Assembly (NCBI RefSeq): GCF_037975245.1
Contig: NC_092573.1
Coordinates: 24,829,265 to 24,893,264, forward strand
DNA: 64,000 bases
Direction of reading: 5' to 3'
From: Apostichopus japonicus
Lineage: Eukaryota > Echinodermata > Holothuroidea > Aspidochirotida > Stichopodidae
The stretch's first letter is position 1; each line of letters begins with the position of its first letter. Below are positions 13,501 through 28,400 of the stretch, one piece after another. The position numbers were made by a program, and so were the translations under genes. The notes under the pieces are model-generated. The model did no database searches and was not told the DNA's origin. It saw only the letters and a list, made by a program, of their open reading frames with translations.

Positions 13501-16500
13501 CATAGGCTGCACCAATGCTGGTGCTCTACGTATTCATCACCAATCGACACATCTCTCCCACTGTACATAGTACATGCTATAGTGCCATACTGGTCCTTTT
13601 TATTTTGCTATTTCTTTGGATAATTAAATTTGCTGTTCAGACAACCAGGAAGAAGCTTAAAAAATTGCCCTGTCTACATAGATCATAAAACAGTTATTAC
13701 TGTATATATACAAACTGTGTAAAATGTTTGGATTCTTGCCAAGACTTGAACCAAGTGGTAAATATCCAGGCATATGTACTGTAAGTGACTGGAGGCCTAG
13801 AGTATGTACAGTAACTGTACTAGTGTTGTACTGCGACCAAGAGCTAGTGAGAGTTGTGTTGCTGCTTGTAGGAAAAAGTCAGTGTGTAGTATGTGTACTT
13901 TGTTCTATAAAATGTAACAGAGCAGAAGGGCTGGGTTATTTTAGGCAGGCAACATTTTGTCTTGGTTTCTTTAAAGTTCCTCCATTTCCTGAGGTGTTTG
14001 TTTTAAAAGGTTTTTTTTTTCAAGTTTGCTACTCCACTACAACATTACAACTGGTACTACTGTAGAATAGTAGCCCTGTGTTGCGTTTATAGTCTAAAGC
14101 CGTTTACTGTGTAGTGTTTTAGGTACTTTCCAATGGATCATGATTACTGCAGGATGTGTTTGCTGCCCATTGTTATTAAATAGGTTATTCCTTCCTTGGT
14201 TGAACCATGATCATTTGTTTCATTTTTATGATCTAGACATCACAGTAAGGCCTGACCCTGGCAGGATGTATTGGGGAATAATGTAATGCATTAAAAAAAT
14301 TAAAGGGAAATTCCCAAAGCAACGTATAACCAGTAAGTTGTGTACATATATAACATCGTCAGCTAGCACACTGCTTTGGTTACAGTTGAAGGTACGTTCT
14401 ATCTGCATACAATAGATATGTTGAGTCAAGGATACAATTGCTTTCATTTTATTGCTAGTTCACTTCTTCTATGAAAGTTCACTGTAGGGGCAGCCTGAAT
14501 TGTTTCATTTTGTTGCCACTGTAGTTCAACTCTACTCTAAAGTACTACTTTGGTGGGTAGCCAGTTCACACATGTATTACTTTGACCGTAATTGCGTAAG
14601 GTTGTGCTTTAAATTGTTGTAAGATGATACTTGTACATACAGACTACAGTACAGTAGAACTTTGTGCAACATCACTAAATTGTTCTTAACATAGCAATGA
14701 CCCGTAGCATAGGAATTGCAACTTGTTAGGTCAGATATTATGGAGGATTTAGTTTAATCATCACATTTAAAAATAATAATAGTAATAATCAGCAGTTATA
14801 TTTACAACTCTTAAGCGACCAAAATGTGGGAGAAACCTGCAAGGGCTTTTGGATTACAAATTACACGTTTGTACTGAAGTTTATTCCAGTACTTTTACTG
14901 GAATGTTCAATAAAGCTGCTTTGTTGATCTTTGTTCTGCCACTATATTATGCAGTATTGTTATGTTACAGTTCAAATTTGAAGAGATAATTGTTAAGAGT
15001 ACGTACCACAGATGATGTTTGATCTGGAATTTGAGTTTGTGTTAGTTTTTGAAAATGTCTGGAATGTACTTTCTGGCAAGAGGTGATTGTTCCATTCTAG
15101 GAAGACTACAGGTGCAGGCCTTATTGTTAGTGTTTATCCATTGGTTTTAATAGTTTATAAAAAGAATAAATATGACTTTCTTGGCAGAACTACAGTATAT
15201 ATACATAATTTACCAACAAAACAACAATTGTCATGATTGCCTGTTGATGTGGTCCTAGAAATTGTTGGTAACATTTACCATTGCCCTTATTGAACCTGTT
15301 CTTATGAGTTTATACCTTTTACAGTACTGACCCTCTCTTTTAACTTTAGATTCTCAGTAAATGGAGGATAAAATTCTCAGGAACATACATTTTAGGTAGA
15401 TGAACATACTGTACTGTACACTGTTGAAAATTGTGAGTCAACACTATAGAGTACAACAAAACCAAATAGATACATCATGTGTGGCGCGTTGAGAACATCG
15501 AGATTTCTCTCATCATGCGTTGTTTTCCTCTCGAGTAAAATACTGTGCATTTCTTTATCTATAATCTACTGTACGTAATTACTAGATCTATGTATGTGGT
15601 AACTTTTGTCACTGCATACAATGACCAACACATCGAAACATGGTGTTGATTTCATGAAGACATACATACATTTTAATAGTCATAAGGACTCAAACCTCTA
15701 AGTTTTAATTAGTTGACTAGCTTTTAGTGACCTGTCTGTACTCCTTTCCATCAACTTCACCTACTGTACTGTAGAAAATATAAGCTCAATGCCAAGAAAG
15801 TGTTTTGAGAGAAGACGTTTAATTATCGTTGATTGTTAATAAATACATTTATACTCTAATCAGAAAAGTTAATGGGTGTTTTTTTTTTGGGGGGGGAGGC
15901 ATGGGATGGGGGATGAGGCATGGGATGGGGTGGGATAGATGCAAATTCTTCTTACAGACAGTTGTTGTGTTCTGGTGCTTGACCACCACAGCTGGCTTCA
16001 AAGTTCATTTGGTAGAATTGAACCTTTTTAATTTTATTGCTGCGACAGCATCTGTTGTCCAAATTGAGTTGCTGGTATATAATACTGTAGTACACTAAGT
16101 ACAGTATGTATGTCAGTAGTTCTCCTTGTGCAAACACTCCAGTATAGAGCTAAAATACATATTGCGACACCTGTTTGCATTATTTAAATTGGATTTAGTT
16201 TCAGTTTCAGTTTTCCTTCGACAAATGCTGTAGAATGTTAGTAGTTCGTTATCAGATCTTGGCTTATTAATGACTGCACCGTAAAGCTGCAAAGGGCTGT
16301 TACAAATCTGTCCTTGTAATTAGTAGTTTAAACCTTTGTACCCTCCGAAATGGGTTATTTCTAACACTTTTTAAGGAAGGTCAATTTTATTATAAATCAT
16401 TTCAAACTTGACAAGCACACCCCACACACACATACAAACTTACACGCAAATAGTGCTGGAATATCATGTATATTGTATATCCTGTTGGCTTTTGAACTTT

Positions 16501-19500
16501 TCCTTTTGGCAATTTATGGTAATGAGATACACAGGATACTATACAGCAGTACATCCTTTAGTTGTGATTATTAATATCATTGATGTGAGTGGGTTCATTA
16601 GGGCTTTGAACCGCACATTAGTATTAGGCATACATACAAGACTGTATTTAGCTTAAATGTAATGTTAACTAAGGATTGAGTTAGCAAAGGGATTTTGACT
16701 TTGTATGAATAAGCTCATTACATTAGTTGTGATTATTATAATCATTGATGTGAGTGGGTTCATTAGGGCTTTGATTACCATTGCTTTGCAGGAACCACAC
16801 ATTAGTATTAGGCACATGTACAAGACTGTCTTTAGCTAAATATGTAACCTAAGGATTGAGTTAGCAACTTGGGATTTTGACTTTGCCTTTGTGTATGAAT
16901 TAGCTCATTTGACATTCATTGCTTTAGTATTAGCTCTGTATATTATGCTTTAATCCTCGGATGCCACAGTATATATTGTACATTACTGCTGAAGGAAATA
17001 CTAGGTATTTGTAATCATTATGTTTTCCAAATGAAAGGAATAATACATTTAATTTTGTGGGACGAACAGTACAGTAATAATTTCTCAGTTCGATTAAGAT
17101 TTTGATAGTATTCAAATGATAAGTTTTAAACCATGTTCTGTACATGTAGTGTAAAATTGTAAATGATTTAGTTACAATGTGAATATTATGTGGCTACCTA
17201 AAGGTGCTTCTATTGTATTACAAAATGGTCAATTTGTGATACCTATGTGGTAACGTTAACTAGTGCATAATGCAATTCAGTAGCATGCATAAATGTGTGA
17301 AGTTGATTTGAATTTCTAACGAAGAAGAAAAGTCAATTTAATTTGAAGACAAAAGCTTACAGTAAAAGTTTAATGCAGTCAGGTACCAAGGTTCACTCAT
17401 GAGTTTTTCAACACTGATTAAGTAATAACATTGTTAATATGAAAGCTCCAAAATTACAATCTGGGAAAATAAGACAATTTAACCTCAAATACAGCAGTAC
17501 TCATGATTTAAACATCAAATTTATGACTCTCATCGAAAGTCTACTAAAGAGAGAAAAAAAATAATATTCTAAACTAATATTCTAAAAAAGAGATGAGAAA
17601 AACTTTCCATTTCAAAATTATAATTATTATTTTTATCATCATTATTATTATTTAAAAGTCTGAACGAACAATCTGAGAATTACCTTCTTTGTTTGCCTTA
17701 GTGTACACTTTTATTGTATGAATAGTTCTAGCTCACTAGTACAAAAATTTAAGCTCACTACTGGGCCAAGCCTGAGGTTCAAACTTTTACAATCACCACA
17801 AAATATAAATAGTATAAAATAAAAGGAATTACATTAAGGCTATGATTACTGTTTCCAACTTTGCATATTAAAATAGATATATCTGATACAAACTTAGTAT
17901 AATAACTGTAATGAATTAATGAAGCATTAACTTAATTGCATGTAAATTAGATTACATCCCATTGTGCTGTATATTAATTAGGTTACATCAATTGATCCTT
18001 ACTCATTATTACTTGGGCTAGCACTGTATCTCGTGCCTTCATTAGTTGATTCATTTTGTGCCATATTTGACATTTACGTGGTGAGAATAGATTAAGAAGA
18101 ATGGTGTTCTTATTCATGGCTTGGGCAAACAGTGGTATCAAATGACGATCATGATGTTATTGAATTGATGAAAACTTGAAATGATGATCTTGTGTTTACT
18201 TTGAGTAGTATTAGTAAGTATCATTTTTTTTAATATTTTTTTTTTATAAAATGAAATTTATTGTGAGTTGCAATGTTAAGGCTGCATACCCTGTACCTGT
18301 ACCTTATACAGTATGTATTCCCGAGCAGCAGTCTGTATAGATGGGACATTAAAATTGTATCAATGTGTTGCATGTATGTATGTATATGACCATTGACCTC
18401 CACGAAAAAAAAAAGGCTTCTTGTACTGAACGTGTCACAAAGTTCTACAATATGAAATTGGTCCAAGCTTCCCTTCTTGTGATATCCTGTTTATAAGGTT
18501 TCACAATTTGACCCCAGATGACCCCAAATGACATTTGACCTCCACCAAAAACAACAGGGATCTTGAACTCAATGTGTTGCAACTACATACTAAATAGGAG
18601 ATTGGTCCAAGCTTCCCTTCATGAGATATCATGTTTACAAGATTTCCACTGGTGACCACTGGTGACCTGACCTTTGACCTCCCCAAAAACAATAGGCTTC
18701 TTCTACTCAATGTGGTACGCACCAAATTGGAGACTGGTCCAAGCTTCCCTTCTTGAGATAAAACGTGTTTACAAGCAAAGTGTCACACACACACACATAC
18801 CCACACACTCATCCGCCTGCATAGCTACAAAGGTTACGATTATCATCAAAACCAAAAATGGCAATATTGACCTTAACTCCCTGCACACTGTGCGATGCTA
18901 GAAAATCCACAACAGGAAAGTCTATGTGCCTGCATAGAAGGTTAATTAGATCTCAGTGAAAAGGTAGCCTAAGTGTTCTTATCCCTGGGAATAAATCAAC
19001 CCAACGCAAGATATGATTGACTTACAGTCCGGTAGACATGCAAACTGTACTGTACAATATACTGTAAATATATACAAATTGAAACAGCACTCAGATTACA
19101 AGGACAGTGCATTCAGATTAGAAATGTGAACTTTAGTTTGTGACACTAGATTATTGAACGCTCTACTAGCAATGAGTGCTCAATGATGTCAAATAAACAA
19201 GCTATTGTGGTGACCAATAGTTGAAACTATTGATGTACATTGTACAGTAGTCTATTGGATTATATTCATGATCTCCCTTGATTATGCGATTGTTACAATG
19301 TTAGCAATGTTCATTGAATAAACCTATTGGTTCAATTGTCTGTATTATAATATCACAAAAGGCCATTGTGCTCTTTGTGTCGTTTAGCCTACTGCTTTAG
19401 CCGGACAACATCTGCGTTCTTTCGGTTACAGTACCCCTTGTCACTTCAGACATACAGTATTTTCCTGGGTAGGCCTATTTAGTTATCTACATGTTTATTT

Positions 19501-22500
19501 TAAAACTTGTGAATCATTTAGTAAATATTCAAAAGAGATGAGTAATCCAGAGTATATACTTGCACATCATAGATAATCCAACCATTATCGTGGAAAGCAA
19601 TGCTGCACTGAAGCTTGTAGCCTACTTATATATTTTGAGATTCAAACGTGGAGAGATAACAACATCTGAAAAGTGACCCTTCCTCCACCCCCTCCCCATG
19701 CCCCCCTCCCCCTCTCCATTGGTTTCAGTGGTTATATATTCATCTTAATCGTGAATGTTACTTACTGGCATCTTCCATGCTGAAGTCCTACTACATGTAG
19801 AAATGCATTGTCACCATTAAATTAAGTAATGTCAACTTGAGATCATGAGATGGTATAATTTTTCTATTTATTATCAATTATTGCCTTTCTCACAATAAAT
19901 ATCACTCTGTGATTTATATCGATTCTACTGCATCCAAACCACTCTATGGTAGTATATACTGTTTTCATACTGTAGTAAGGAACACCCATTCCAGAAGCTG
20001 TAGTATAGTACAGCCTGTAGATTGTTGAAATTCCTCTTGAATCCTATTTGACAGGTCAAAGATACCTGTGTATGTGCTGGACTGCCAGGTATGTTACTAA
20101 ACCAATATATAGCAATAGCATATTACTATACAAAAAGGTAAAGTGTTCGAACAATGGTTTTTAACAGTTGTGTAACAGTTTGTAATTGAACTATATTTGC
20201 AAAATTTTACGAATGGACCATTTTCATATTTTTTTTTTTTTTTCACAAACTAATGTATAAACTGTTGTGAACATTAATTCCAATACCTGTGTGGCCTTAT
20301 ATAACAAAATGTTTAAATATTTCATTTTCGCCTCGTCTAGCAGTGGATCCAAGCTCTAGCAAGTACGGTGACGTTCACAGGACACTGTACTTTCATCTGA
20401 TGCCATCACAAATTCAACAGATTATAGACTCCAAGCATCCACAGACCATGAACTACGTAGTGCAAGTGCAATTAAGGTAATTTTTATGTCTATTGGAATA
20501 TTTCCTTTTACACCATCATTTTAGCTTTTAAGTGAAACAAGTGCTCTCACTCTCTCTCCACCTCTCTCACTTTGACTGAGTAATGCTGTTAAACACTCCA
20601 CTTTAGAATGAGTGAAGGTAAAACAATTCTCCTCTTTTCCCTGTCATTTTGAAGTAGTTTTCCCTATTGTGCTCGCTGGGGAAGTTCCATTTATGTATTA
20701 ATTTAAGTGAATCTCGTAATATGCTGGATTATGTGTTGTCAATTTTCATTGCTACAGCAGTATTTCTTGTATTTTGATCACTGCAGTTCTACATAACTTT
20801 TGCAATGATGATGGTTTGTGTCTGTACAAACTGTGCAAGTGTGTGTGTGTGTGTATATGTGAGACAGCAGCTACTGTACCTTGAGAACAAGAATGTTAAA
20901 CTTTGACAGATCTTATGATGTAGTAGTATACAGTATGGATACCTACTGTAACTACTTTGTAAAATAAGCTTTGTGCCTGTTGGAAGTTAAAAGGTCACTT
21001 GTGTTGAGTCTATATAGTAAAGGTCAAAATGTGAGTGTAAGTGATATCACAAGAGAGCCAAAGTTGAACAGACCTGTCTCTCCCTATCCAAGACTGTGGA
21101 TGTCCCAGTACAAGTATAGTAGGCTAATGTTTTTCTCTGAGATCACAGCTCATAGATCATAATATTCACTCACTGTAGTTTCCTTATAATTTATGAAGAT
21201 GTAGTACTTTACTTGTACACAAATTTGGTTTGTGTTATTTTCTCATTCTGACATGATAATCAATTGATATTTTCTGCATGTCACGCAAAGTCATCTATGG
21301 TAATGCCATCTGAGTGTGATGATGTCCTCACAAGCCATTTACAACATGTGTATTTAACGTATATATGAAATTTTGAACAATCAAATTAGAACATAATTAC
21401 AGCTCTAGGGTAATATGATAGATGTAAGTCATTGTTAATGCACTATCGTTATTTAGGACAGTTATATGCTTAAAAGGTATTCGTAAAAACTTTAACTGGA
21501 AATTATTAAAGTCGATGTCAGCTGGCTAAGAAATGTCTATGCTTTTAGCTGAGGTCTTTGTGACCTAGTCACTATGTGACTAGTTGAATGTTGGTTTGAG
21601 ATAAGTATTGAATTTCCCTCATTCAGGTTTTGTTTATCAGAAACCAGCTGTGAACAAGAGGACAGGATTCCAACCAGTGTGACAGTAAAAGTCAATGGAA
21701 AGATCTGTTCCCTACCGGTACGTATCTTAATGTACATTCAATCGCTGTAACTAATCTACATAGTGCAGCTAATGAAAGGTGCCAAGGATTTCTTAAAACA
21801 GTGCTTTTGCAATACAAATGGCACTGTGTCCTGACAATGCAATATCACAACTTTTAGAGTACAGAAACTTGCTAGTCATCACTGCTTTGTTCTAAAGGTA
21901 ACGTTCAAAAAAATTGCATTATCATCTTTGACATTAATAAAGCCTACTATAATACTTCTGCAGTGGTAGGTGTCAGCCAGGGCTTTCTCAGATTTATGGG
22001 TTCAGTAGTTTTGAGGTAATCACTATAGATACTGCAATGATCACAGCTTCCTTGCAGTTCAAAAACACAGTGAGTATTGTGTCAGTCTCAAGAACATGTA
22101 AGGGGAACTGTGTAACAGTTAATATACTGTACATCATGCCATCAACATTGCAGTACTGTTTTAACTAGATCCCCAAAACTAGCTGTACATAGTGAAACTC
22201 AGACTTCTTATATAGTAGTAGTAGTAACCTACGGGCTCTTTTTATCTAACTGTTTTGAGTTCAGAAACTATGCTTTACCATTTGTCAGACAAAATTTGGT
22301 TACACCCTAAAACTGTTGTGTGGGAGATTGCAATCAGTTGACAATGCTTGCCAAATATCCATACCTTACTGTATTCCTGTTAAACAGCATTTGTCAGGTT
22401 GCCAAACATTGATTTTACTGTACTGAATGATATACTGTGGCTGGTGTGTGTTTTGATGCTAGTACTCCAACAGATAGAACTGACCAGTGATATTGCCTTC

Positions 22501-25450
22501 AAAACTTTCCTTCCTTTTGTAGTGTAAAATGTGGATGGGTTGGATATGGAAGGGATGCTACCATCAATCTGTTTGATAGATTTGTTCATCTTTCTGACTT
22601 AATTTATTATCATTAATTCCCTGTAGACATGAACGTTATCCCCAAAGTGTCAATTTTAATCAAGAAACGTCACTCGGTTAGTGGTCGTTAAGATGTCAAC
22701 AGGCCCCAACTAAATAATATTAATGCAGGTCTGCAATCAAGAAATGTCCATATCAGGTCTTCCACAAATAAACCCCCACAGTTTGTGAAATGGGTGGGTG
22801 GTACTGTACTGGGGGTTGGCTGGGGTGGGGGGTGTCTGCTTACAGATCAGCATCTCTTAAATTTGACTGCAAGGTTCTCTGTATTAAAAGATCCAAGATG
22901 CTCAGTTGATCACTAAATCATATTTTGACATACCATGATCAAGGTTTGTTTTCAGCTGTGTAAAACTTGTCAAACATTCCTCAAAACTTGGATTTCATGC
23001 TTGTCAGTTTCTTCTGTTATTATACATATCCTGCCAGGATATATTTTATGACAAAAGTTGAAATCTTTTATCAGCTATATTGCAGATAGTTCATTGAATA
23101 TTTACACATTTCCTTCTCTAGCAAGTTGTCACTGTTTAGGAGTAAATTTCATTTGTATATTTAAATGCTTGACAGAACTGAAAGCTCTGTTCTTGTTTCA
23201 TCCTGGGTTAGGGTTAGGTTAGCTTCACCCCTTACCCTAACCCTATGATTATTTGTCAATTCAACATTTTGCAGAAAATTGTTCAAGTACTCAGTTGGAA
23301 TGAAGTGAACAACTGAACATTTTTCAGCAAAATGTTCAATTGCTCAGTTAAAGCAACTGAGTAATCCAACATTTTTCTGATTTTTGATAAGATATTACAG
23401 TATATTGTTATCTAAACAATTTACTGAAAAATGTTGATTTATTGGGCCAAAGTTTTCTTATGTTGATGGAACTTTTCAGCTTCCGTACATTTCCTTCTTT
23501 ATAGCAGCTGTCTTTGTTTAGGAGCAAATTTCATTGGTATATTAAAATGCTTGAACAAGGCAGAACTGAAAGCTCTGTTCTTGTTCCATGCTGTTTTGCT
23601 ATCATTTATTCAACCTTTGACATTTTGGAAAGAGTTTCTGGTGAAGTAGTCTTTATATTATTGTTAGTGCTTTAAGCATCATTAATTAAATGATTCTGGA
23701 TTCTGTACAATTAACTTGTATTTTTATTGTCATAATTAAGAGAAAAATATGAGTAGACAATAATTCCAGTTTTTGTCTGTTTTTTTTTTAATCCACATAC
23801 AGCCTTGTTACCCTCAAAATAAACCAGGAGTTGAAGCCAAAAGGCCTGGTAGACCTATTAACATAACTCCTTTGACAAGACTACTTCCATCAGCAACCAA
23901 CCAAATAGAAATCCAATGGATCCCAGAAATTGCTCGGGTAAGGCAGTTTAATAATTTTACTTGATTAGAAAAGAGGTGTGCCAGTAAGTTGCAATCAGGA
24001 TACATATTTGATATGTTAAGCTTGTATTTAATCATTTAAGTAATTAAACCGTGGCATTTTCTTGACTTTTGAGGTTTATTTCTCAGCAATTAAACATCCT
24101 ACTACCTTTCTATTACATATGCATGTATAGAGTCTATCCCATAGAACAGGAATATAAAAAATTTGGCTACAAAAATATTGTCGGTGGCGACAAATTGTGG
24201 AATTTCAATGTGTGATAAATCGGCCAATTGTGAAACAATGCAACTGAAATTTCAGAATATGCTTATTTCATGGTGTTCCAATCATACAAAAATTTTTGGA
24301 ATTTTTGGAGAGGGTGCAGCAACAACCATCCGTGATTTGACTCGGAATGACCCTATAATTAAATATTGTGTGTTCCTGTAGGGGGATTTTAAATGCATGA
24401 TTTCAAGGAGGACTGCAGGGAAGCAAGTTTTTCTGACCGGGCGCAAACATTTTTGAGACAATGTTTGACATAGAGTAGAATCGAATGGAATAGATGGTAA
24501 TGTAATGGTGGCTTACACCATTATCTGCTTGGTTAGTCCTCAAGAAATGATATACAATATTCAATTCAATACAGAAGTCTTTGCTAGCTTTCTCAGCACA
24601 TCCCCTCCCGTATTGCATTTTAATTAGCAAAGTGTGGTGTTAATGGTGTTGTAATTATGTAATAGCACCATAATTATGATTGTGATCTGTATGTCTGCCA
24701 GCATTGACATCCTCAACCATTGTATACATGTATAAATGAAATTTCAGAAATATTAATAAAATACAAATTGGAGAAGAACTACAGTCTTGAATAAATATGA
24801 TATGAAGAGAAAAGTGGTCTGAATCATAAGATTTGCCTACTGTACATTCTGTACAGTCATTTCTGAATGGGCAGTGGTCATACTGTTGCCTGTTCCTACT
24901 GCACAAGGCCTAACCTAAGTGCATGTTATAATTTATGTGAAATGACAACCTAATAATAGCTTGTCATCATATAAGGCATGGGCGGCGATCATGGGGGGGA
25001 CGGGGGGGACATGTCCCCCCCAATATTTTAGGTGGGGGGGATATAGTATCTAATATCCCCCCAATATTTGGTGGCATAGTTTTTTTTGTAGCATATTTTT
25101 TTATGATATCGCTAGTAATTTCAAAATAGAAAATGCTTAGATGCAACTTACAAGGCCTGGGAAGTGCCATTTCCAGCGATCTGGGAGGCATTTTCGGCCA
25201 AAATTTTCTTTTTGCGCTTCGCGCCAACTTATGGTGGCGCTACACTTAGATAGTTTGCCTACAAGCTTCGCCCCTCCCTTGGCAAATCCCTCGCAAGGCG
25301 CCTGTCTAACCGTGTCACAATTTGTTACTATATATGACCGAGTAGTTTTTACTTTTTTTTTCGAAAAGAATAGCTAGACGGACCGCATCCGTAATGAAAT
25401 TTGGTTTGCCGATGAAAAAGGAAAATAGGGCTGTAGCAACCATATTTAAA

Positions 25451-25490
<40 letters not shown>

Positions 25491-28400
25491 GGGCGGCGAT
25501 CATTGGGGGGGGGGGGAATATACGGTAGTATCTAATAGTATACAAATAATAAATGGTTATGAGTGCAATAGTGCAAATATTTCATGAGTTGAAAGATGGA
25601 ATGTTCCATTCAACGAGGCGCAGCCGAGTTGAATGGAACATGGGGGGCGAAGGGTGGAGACCGCCCCCCCCTCGACCATATTTGTTTGGTATTTTTTTAT
25701 GATATCGAAGTTTTATAGTAGCCGACATAAGAGGTTTTAATATTTGTACACCAATAAATTAACTGTGTCTGAATTTTCAAAAATTCCTTGACCAACATTC
25801 TTCATCATACTTCCCTCTACTCGTGCAATTTTGACCGGTCTGTTAGGGGTTGAAGGGGGTTTTTCTATATTGGTTGTCCATAGATGAAATTTTGTGCAAC
25901 ATTATGGGTATGTTTTGAATTGAATTTATTATTCAAATTCTGAACAAATAATGGGCTTAAAACCTTGAAAAGTGGGGCTGACGGGTATTGTGGGGCATTA
26001 CGTAGAATTACCTACAAAAGCAATGATCCACAGGAGATGCGATGAGGTCGAACATGATGTGTGGCTGGTGACTATCTTGAAAAAGGTTATGAATGAAAAA
26101 AACTATTGGGAAAAGCTTGGTTCTCAGGCAAAAGTGTACATCTGGTTGGTCATTTTCAAGCCCGAGAAGTGCCATTTCCGGTGATCTGGGGGCTATCAGA
26201 ACCAGAAATTTTCTTGTACGCTGCGAGCCAACCAATGGTGGCGCTCCGCTTACAGTAGATAGTAATTCGCCTGCACCCAAGCAAATGTCCCCCCCAATAT
26301 TTGAAACAAATCGCCGCCCCTGATATAAGGCGTTTGTTCTTGGAATTTTCAATTAATTTTGACACGAAAAGGCAATTTTGAAAGTCTCATGTAGTTTATT
26401 GATCACTGTTCATTTGGTTCAGTGTAAGTGTGACTTGTGTTAAAATACTGTAGGTCACATGTATGCTATTTCCAGTGAGCAGTCAATCAAAGGCACTGTA
26501 TTATATTACTGACTTGTACACTTAAATACCATTCTTTATGGGTTCTAACCACATATAGATCAATATACTATTATTCAACGTTTTATGTGATCAGGAAGTA
26601 CAAAATGCTGGTACCAGGGTTATATTACTAGAGGTTTTGAATCTGTTAAAAGTGTGTAGGTTATTCCGGGTTGCATGCAAAGCTATTGAAAGGTTTCACT
26701 TTTTTTTCAGGGTTTTTGGTTACTTTCCATAGGCAAGCAATGGACCTATACAGTCAAGTTGGCATGTGTGGGGGTGTGTGCGTGCGTTTATGTGTGTGTG
26801 TGTGCGTCATGCACTAGATTGTAAACATGATATCTTAAGATCGGTAACCTTTGCAGTTTTCATATTTGGATCAAAGGAGCTCATATCTACTTGTAAGGAT
26901 AGCATTATGTAGTGTAAAGTTTTTAAACAATTTGGTGTAGGTCAGAGCTTATAATTTAAGGTCACCAGAGATCAAAATTGAAATACTTGTAAACACGATA
27001 TCTCAAAATAGGTAACCTCTGCAGTTTTCATATTTGGAATGTGGCTTCCACGTAACTAGTGCAAGAACCCTATTGTTGTGGGTAGAGGACAACGGTCATT
27101 TGGGGCCAGCAGAGAGCAAAATGTGAAAATCTCATATACACTGCATCTACAGAACCTGAACATCAAAGGAGCTCATATATGCAAAGGTCATTTGGGGTCA
27201 GCAGAGGTTAAAATGCCAAAATATCAAATTACTTTATCATGAGAACTTTACCTTCAAAAAGAGATTTTATAGGTATGGTAGCTAACCCAAATGGTAAGTA
27301 AAATTGTTCCACAATTTGGTATAGGTGAAAGCTCAATTAAAGTTTGCAGAAGTCAAACCCTACAAAATATCTAAAGGTCAGGTCTCAGTGAAGATGAGAA
27401 ACTTATGCTAAGTGGACTTTCCTGTGTGTAGTAGAACCTCCTTGCTGTTTTAGGTGGAGGTCAAAGGTCAGCTTAGGCATGTAATATGAACTTCGACCAG
27501 GGTTAGCTTAGCAAACCACTCTTGTGCTGCATATGTACTGTATTTAAAGGCAAGTACTGCCGCAAGGGGTATCTCTCTGGTTCAACGGTTGCAGTGTTGT
27601 TACCATTTGGAAAAAATTATGCAAACATTTATATTACAACAAGAATATTGATAAATTATTGCTTTAAAAAACCAGTATATGGGAGAGATTGTCCCACGTT
27701 GTTGGAGTACATTGCTTATTTCTTGATTCTGAAGCATTTTCAGAATTGTCAAGTTTTCAATTTTGTTTCTTGTTCATATATTTTGTTTGCCTTTTTACTC
27801 CTTTCTGAATGATTGTCTACATTTGCTTACAAACCAAGTCTGGCAATATGAGCAGGATTTCTATTTCAAGCCAACTGAATGTTCAGATCCTCAGCATTTG
27901 ATGAAATTTAAAACACGACTTAAAAATAATACCTCTAGACCCGTGCAAAATTCAGACCTTCAAATTTCTGCATTATTTATGGAAAGCTTGAGGTTCAGTA
28001 CTAGGTATGAAAGTTATTTCCAGCATTATGGGGCATGCAGTATTGGAAAGTGCGCTCCTCCAGCTGGGAAATAAAATACACTCAAGAGAGCGATTCTGGC
28101 TAGGTTGCATCAGCGTGGGATGTGACGTCGTCGTCGCTCCATTTTCGTAGTATACTCATATGCATGACTATGTGTTGAGTTATAATGTCCTTGGTGTAGT
28201 GCCAGGCTACTTGTCTGTTCTGACAACATAAACCTTCATCTGTGGGCAGATCAATACCCTCACATTACCTTCTGTCCTTGTGGGATAAACTCAACCAACC
28301 TGGAACGTTCATAGGCACATCAAATACAAAGTTTCTGAATTATACCTCAACAATGTAACTTAGTGACCTGTAGCTGGTTAAAGTCAATGAATGTTGCTAG

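Larger units (their letters stand above)
9106..20340 (+). other. PIAS: PIAS intron 2 (11.2 kb)
   Basis: No further exon is needed here: exon 2 ends in phase 1 at the GTGAGT donor and exon 3 supplies the remaining two bases. The intron has many near-palindromic TACTGTA/TACAGTA words, homopolymer runs (T-run 9979-9999, C-run 11791-11805), a dispersed repeat (10318-10560), a 170 bp tandem duplication (16553-16915) and a three-copy repeat (18391-18775). ORFs of 60-113 aa show no recognisable domain. Confidence 0.7.
24977..26322. mobile_element. hAT-like non-autonomous element with a nested relative, 1.35 kb
   Basis: The left end is CATGGGCGGCGAT and the reverse complement of the right end is CAGGGGCGGCGAT. 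The 8 bp repeat ATATAAGG flanks it at 24969-24976 and 26323-26330. CAGGGGCGG-type ends with 8 bp duplications fit hAT elements. A second copy of the left end, CATGGGCGGCGATCATT, lies inside at 25488, right after an (AT)n run, which suggests a relative inserted into or recombined with this copy. Internal blocks with GCCAACNNATGGTGGCGCT occur twice (about 25225 and 26228). I see no transposase. Confidence 0.75.

Noticed and set aside
23207-23244. Telomere-like GGGTTAG/CCTAACCC words
   Set aside because: Only two or three imperfect copies on opposite strands; too short for an interstitial telomere tract.
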